Position numbers and translations under genes: made by a program. Shown here in pieces: positions 63,801 to 64,000 of a DNA stretch of 64,000 bases. This DNA is from Bin87 sp965243255 (lineage in GTDB: Bacteria > Chloroflexota > Dehalococcoidia > Lucifugimonadales > UBA3495), in NCBI GenBank assembly GCA_965243255.1, contig CBDEUH010000004.1:2232001-2296000 (forward strand), read 5' to 3'. The stretch's first letter is position 1; every line of letters starts with the position of its first letter. The notes under the pieces were generated by a model, which was not told where the DNA came from, made no database searches, and was given only the letters and a program-made list of their open reading frames with translations.

Positions 63801-64000
63801 AGGAGGGCCGCAGCCTGGCCTCGGCGGTGACCTGCGGCTCCGCCGGAGACGCCCTGGGCAAGCCTTGCATCCTGGACGTGGACGTGGACAGCGCGGCGGT
63901 CACACTCAGTTGGGTCAACGCCCAAGGAGCCGACGGGCACCATGCGATTCTGATGAACGCCTCTGACTACTCCTTCCACGGTGACACCACAGAACTCCCG
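60890..64000 (+). CDS. Large DUF11/Fn3 surface protein, runs off the window
   Basis: An open frame of 1,037 codons with no stop before the window end. Signal peptide (MLNYRFLWLFALVMACVGLA). Then beta-rich repeats of the DUF11 kind (DLSVEVTVLDATSP, YDVYIRAQVKAL, and WDVSAERSAITIAALNNGPD further on), a cysteine-rich stretch (about 680-760) and at least two Fn3 domains near the end (VTVQWEPVATVNRVAVTHYQ, EVVLDWDPLNSLYDEPVDYY, then AVTLSWVNAQGADGHH beginning a third). ATG 60890 is preceded by GAGGTAGG about 7 nt upstream. It follows the other DUF11 gene by 140 bp. The C-terminus is unknown, so an anchor cannot be judged. Confidence 0.85.
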   Translation, partial: MLNYRFLWLFALVMACVGLAGAFAGGQDAAAQDPEEFVDLSVEVTVLDATSPASSKVYLSVSNLGNRAAYDVYIRAQVKALVDIPPTVGTYNASRNQRPPNDIFEWHIPELPGYAEYTVRFRGTLGGANPIDTILDHHYATVTSSSYEPPDRMHNNRDEIWEIWWIRKAGPAEPDYSVRVSAENTSASSADFTVTAVRPARDDGESIFKDGCINVGLTAGLTAGTPTFTKLGTGDTAPVAATGRSFDTSTTRECGGSGDATGVFKLPEYHEDLESIMTLPVTVASGATLSEQCLTAKIFAAPSTGTGRFYDDLADNEAKVCLGEPPDETVIFTSGASDLFTWYDCSEITGHPCGASVSLELVALGGTAALDAGLSHSALDPDNVVVLIGDPAGRAESSDSNSDGLVWSTGLEDTRTGHTHEGDRPGIILGDNPMHLDIETTDDNDQWGVPDATYPTEQVGDLKVEVTGPGKVSSWYISSNAATSFYGSGTGESIYDSIWYLGYRYDIWLEFNRLGTYTVKQTIKAKYDDDTTDTTDPTEYTDSGTYTFHVGPLAELGVVNGGGRWDVSAERSAITIAALNNGPDYATDAEVTVNLSLPDGVTVAEHIASDGTYTNGTWDLGALKTTNYRRGVGEPGAATLIFILDGDDADSATATATIANVADYTVCISSSGQTLAHTSQTDCDGDAATTNVWYGEVCVNTADNEIDSTITVEATCNGTTDRAWKEDVCASSDGSIRTGRTEAECGGWFQGTVYDHRDGNNSATITAQAGTGGGGDDAPSPSAAKSGAPSVTVQWEPVATVNRVAVTHYQVERSASDWEIVADDVEGTVTIDEEGNTRLSWIDTTVQPGKTYRYRVRAVNGNGVAGPPSAPIDTSVPSGGTRTVTVIERVYLRPEGPKGLAATAQGETEVVLDWDPLNSLYDEPVDYYEVEASENGKYWQTLAPSLTETAYTHRGLEAGETHYYRVYAHSEEGRSLASAVTCGSAGDALGKPCILDVDVDSAAVTLSWVNAQGADGHHAILMNASDYSFHGDTTELP

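Noticed and set aside
1..64000. tRNA, rRNA and CRISPR genes
   Set aside because: No cloverleaf with a GTTCRANNC arm, no rRNA core sequence and no repeat-spacer pattern was found by eye; a covariance search would be needed to exclude tRNAs fully.

Overview
The window is high-GC bacterial chromosome from an organism I cannot name with certainty. Several traits fit the Chloroflexota: a secreted lipoprotein with Val/Thr-Pro heptad spacers, one-piece sensor kinase/receiver/winged-helix proteins, large Fn3/TIG/DUF11 surface proteins, an orphan peptide-binding protein with a Chloroflexota-like style, and abundant TnpB-type elements. This assignment is inference from protein style, not from a marker gene. 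There is no rRNA, tRNA or CRISPR array that I can see.

Layout. 0.1-2.6 kb: a MacB/LolD-type ABC exporter pair and a DUF1330 gene. 2.7-4.6 kb: a broken TnpB-type element (copy A). 5.1-7.85 kb: a compact cluster of a DUF2235 hydrolase with a membrane tail, a TIR-like (ThsB-like) protein and a small membrane protein. This cluster is the best candidate here for an undescribed (defence) system, and it is cut off by an intact IS21 element (7.86-10.3 kb). 10.5-12.9 kb: a one-piece sensor kinase/response regulator. 13.4-16.6 kb: a GPP34-cytochrome P450 fusion followed by a membrane acyltransferase, with related ~145-bp sequences on both sides. 17-25.5 kb: secreted proteins (trypsin-like protease, subtilisin-like lipoprotein, an unknown secreted protein), a subtilisin relic and a relic of the same TnpB element (copy C). 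25.7-28.9 kb: a second type of tnpB gene split by copy B of the first element, which fixes the element's ends to the base. 28.9-38.1 kb: an exported-protein block, all on the minus strand (lipoprotein, two collagen-like proteins, a TIG/IPT-type surface protein, a multi-Fn3 protein). 38.4-41.3 kb: small DNA-binding proteins, a broken Fn3 gene and a PH-like membrane protein. 41.5-49 kb: peptide-binding protein, SulP transporter, a double PQQ-type propeller lipoprotein and a small lipoprotein. 49-53.4 kb: a coiled-coil protein with a nuclease-like end, a winged-helix paralogue and a DEAD-box helicase. 53.5-55.4 kb: an intact IS607-type element. 55.8-58.2 kb: a second one-piece sensor protein that has lost its kinase core and its phosphoacceptor, with a decayed ATPase-domain fragment lying inverted just upstream. 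58.8-64 kb: two DUF11/Fn3 surface proteins, the last running off the window.

How the genes fit together. The dominant theme is the cell surface and secretion: proteases, adhesion-type beta modules, collagen-like stalks and solute capture, with two modules (an Fn3-like one and a 'CPS-WP' one) shuffled between unrelated proteins. The second theme is mobile DNA: four or five element types, relics and a nested insertion, which probably explain the broken genes. The third is signalling: two sister one-piece regulators, one apparently functional and one converted to a phosphorylation-independent form.
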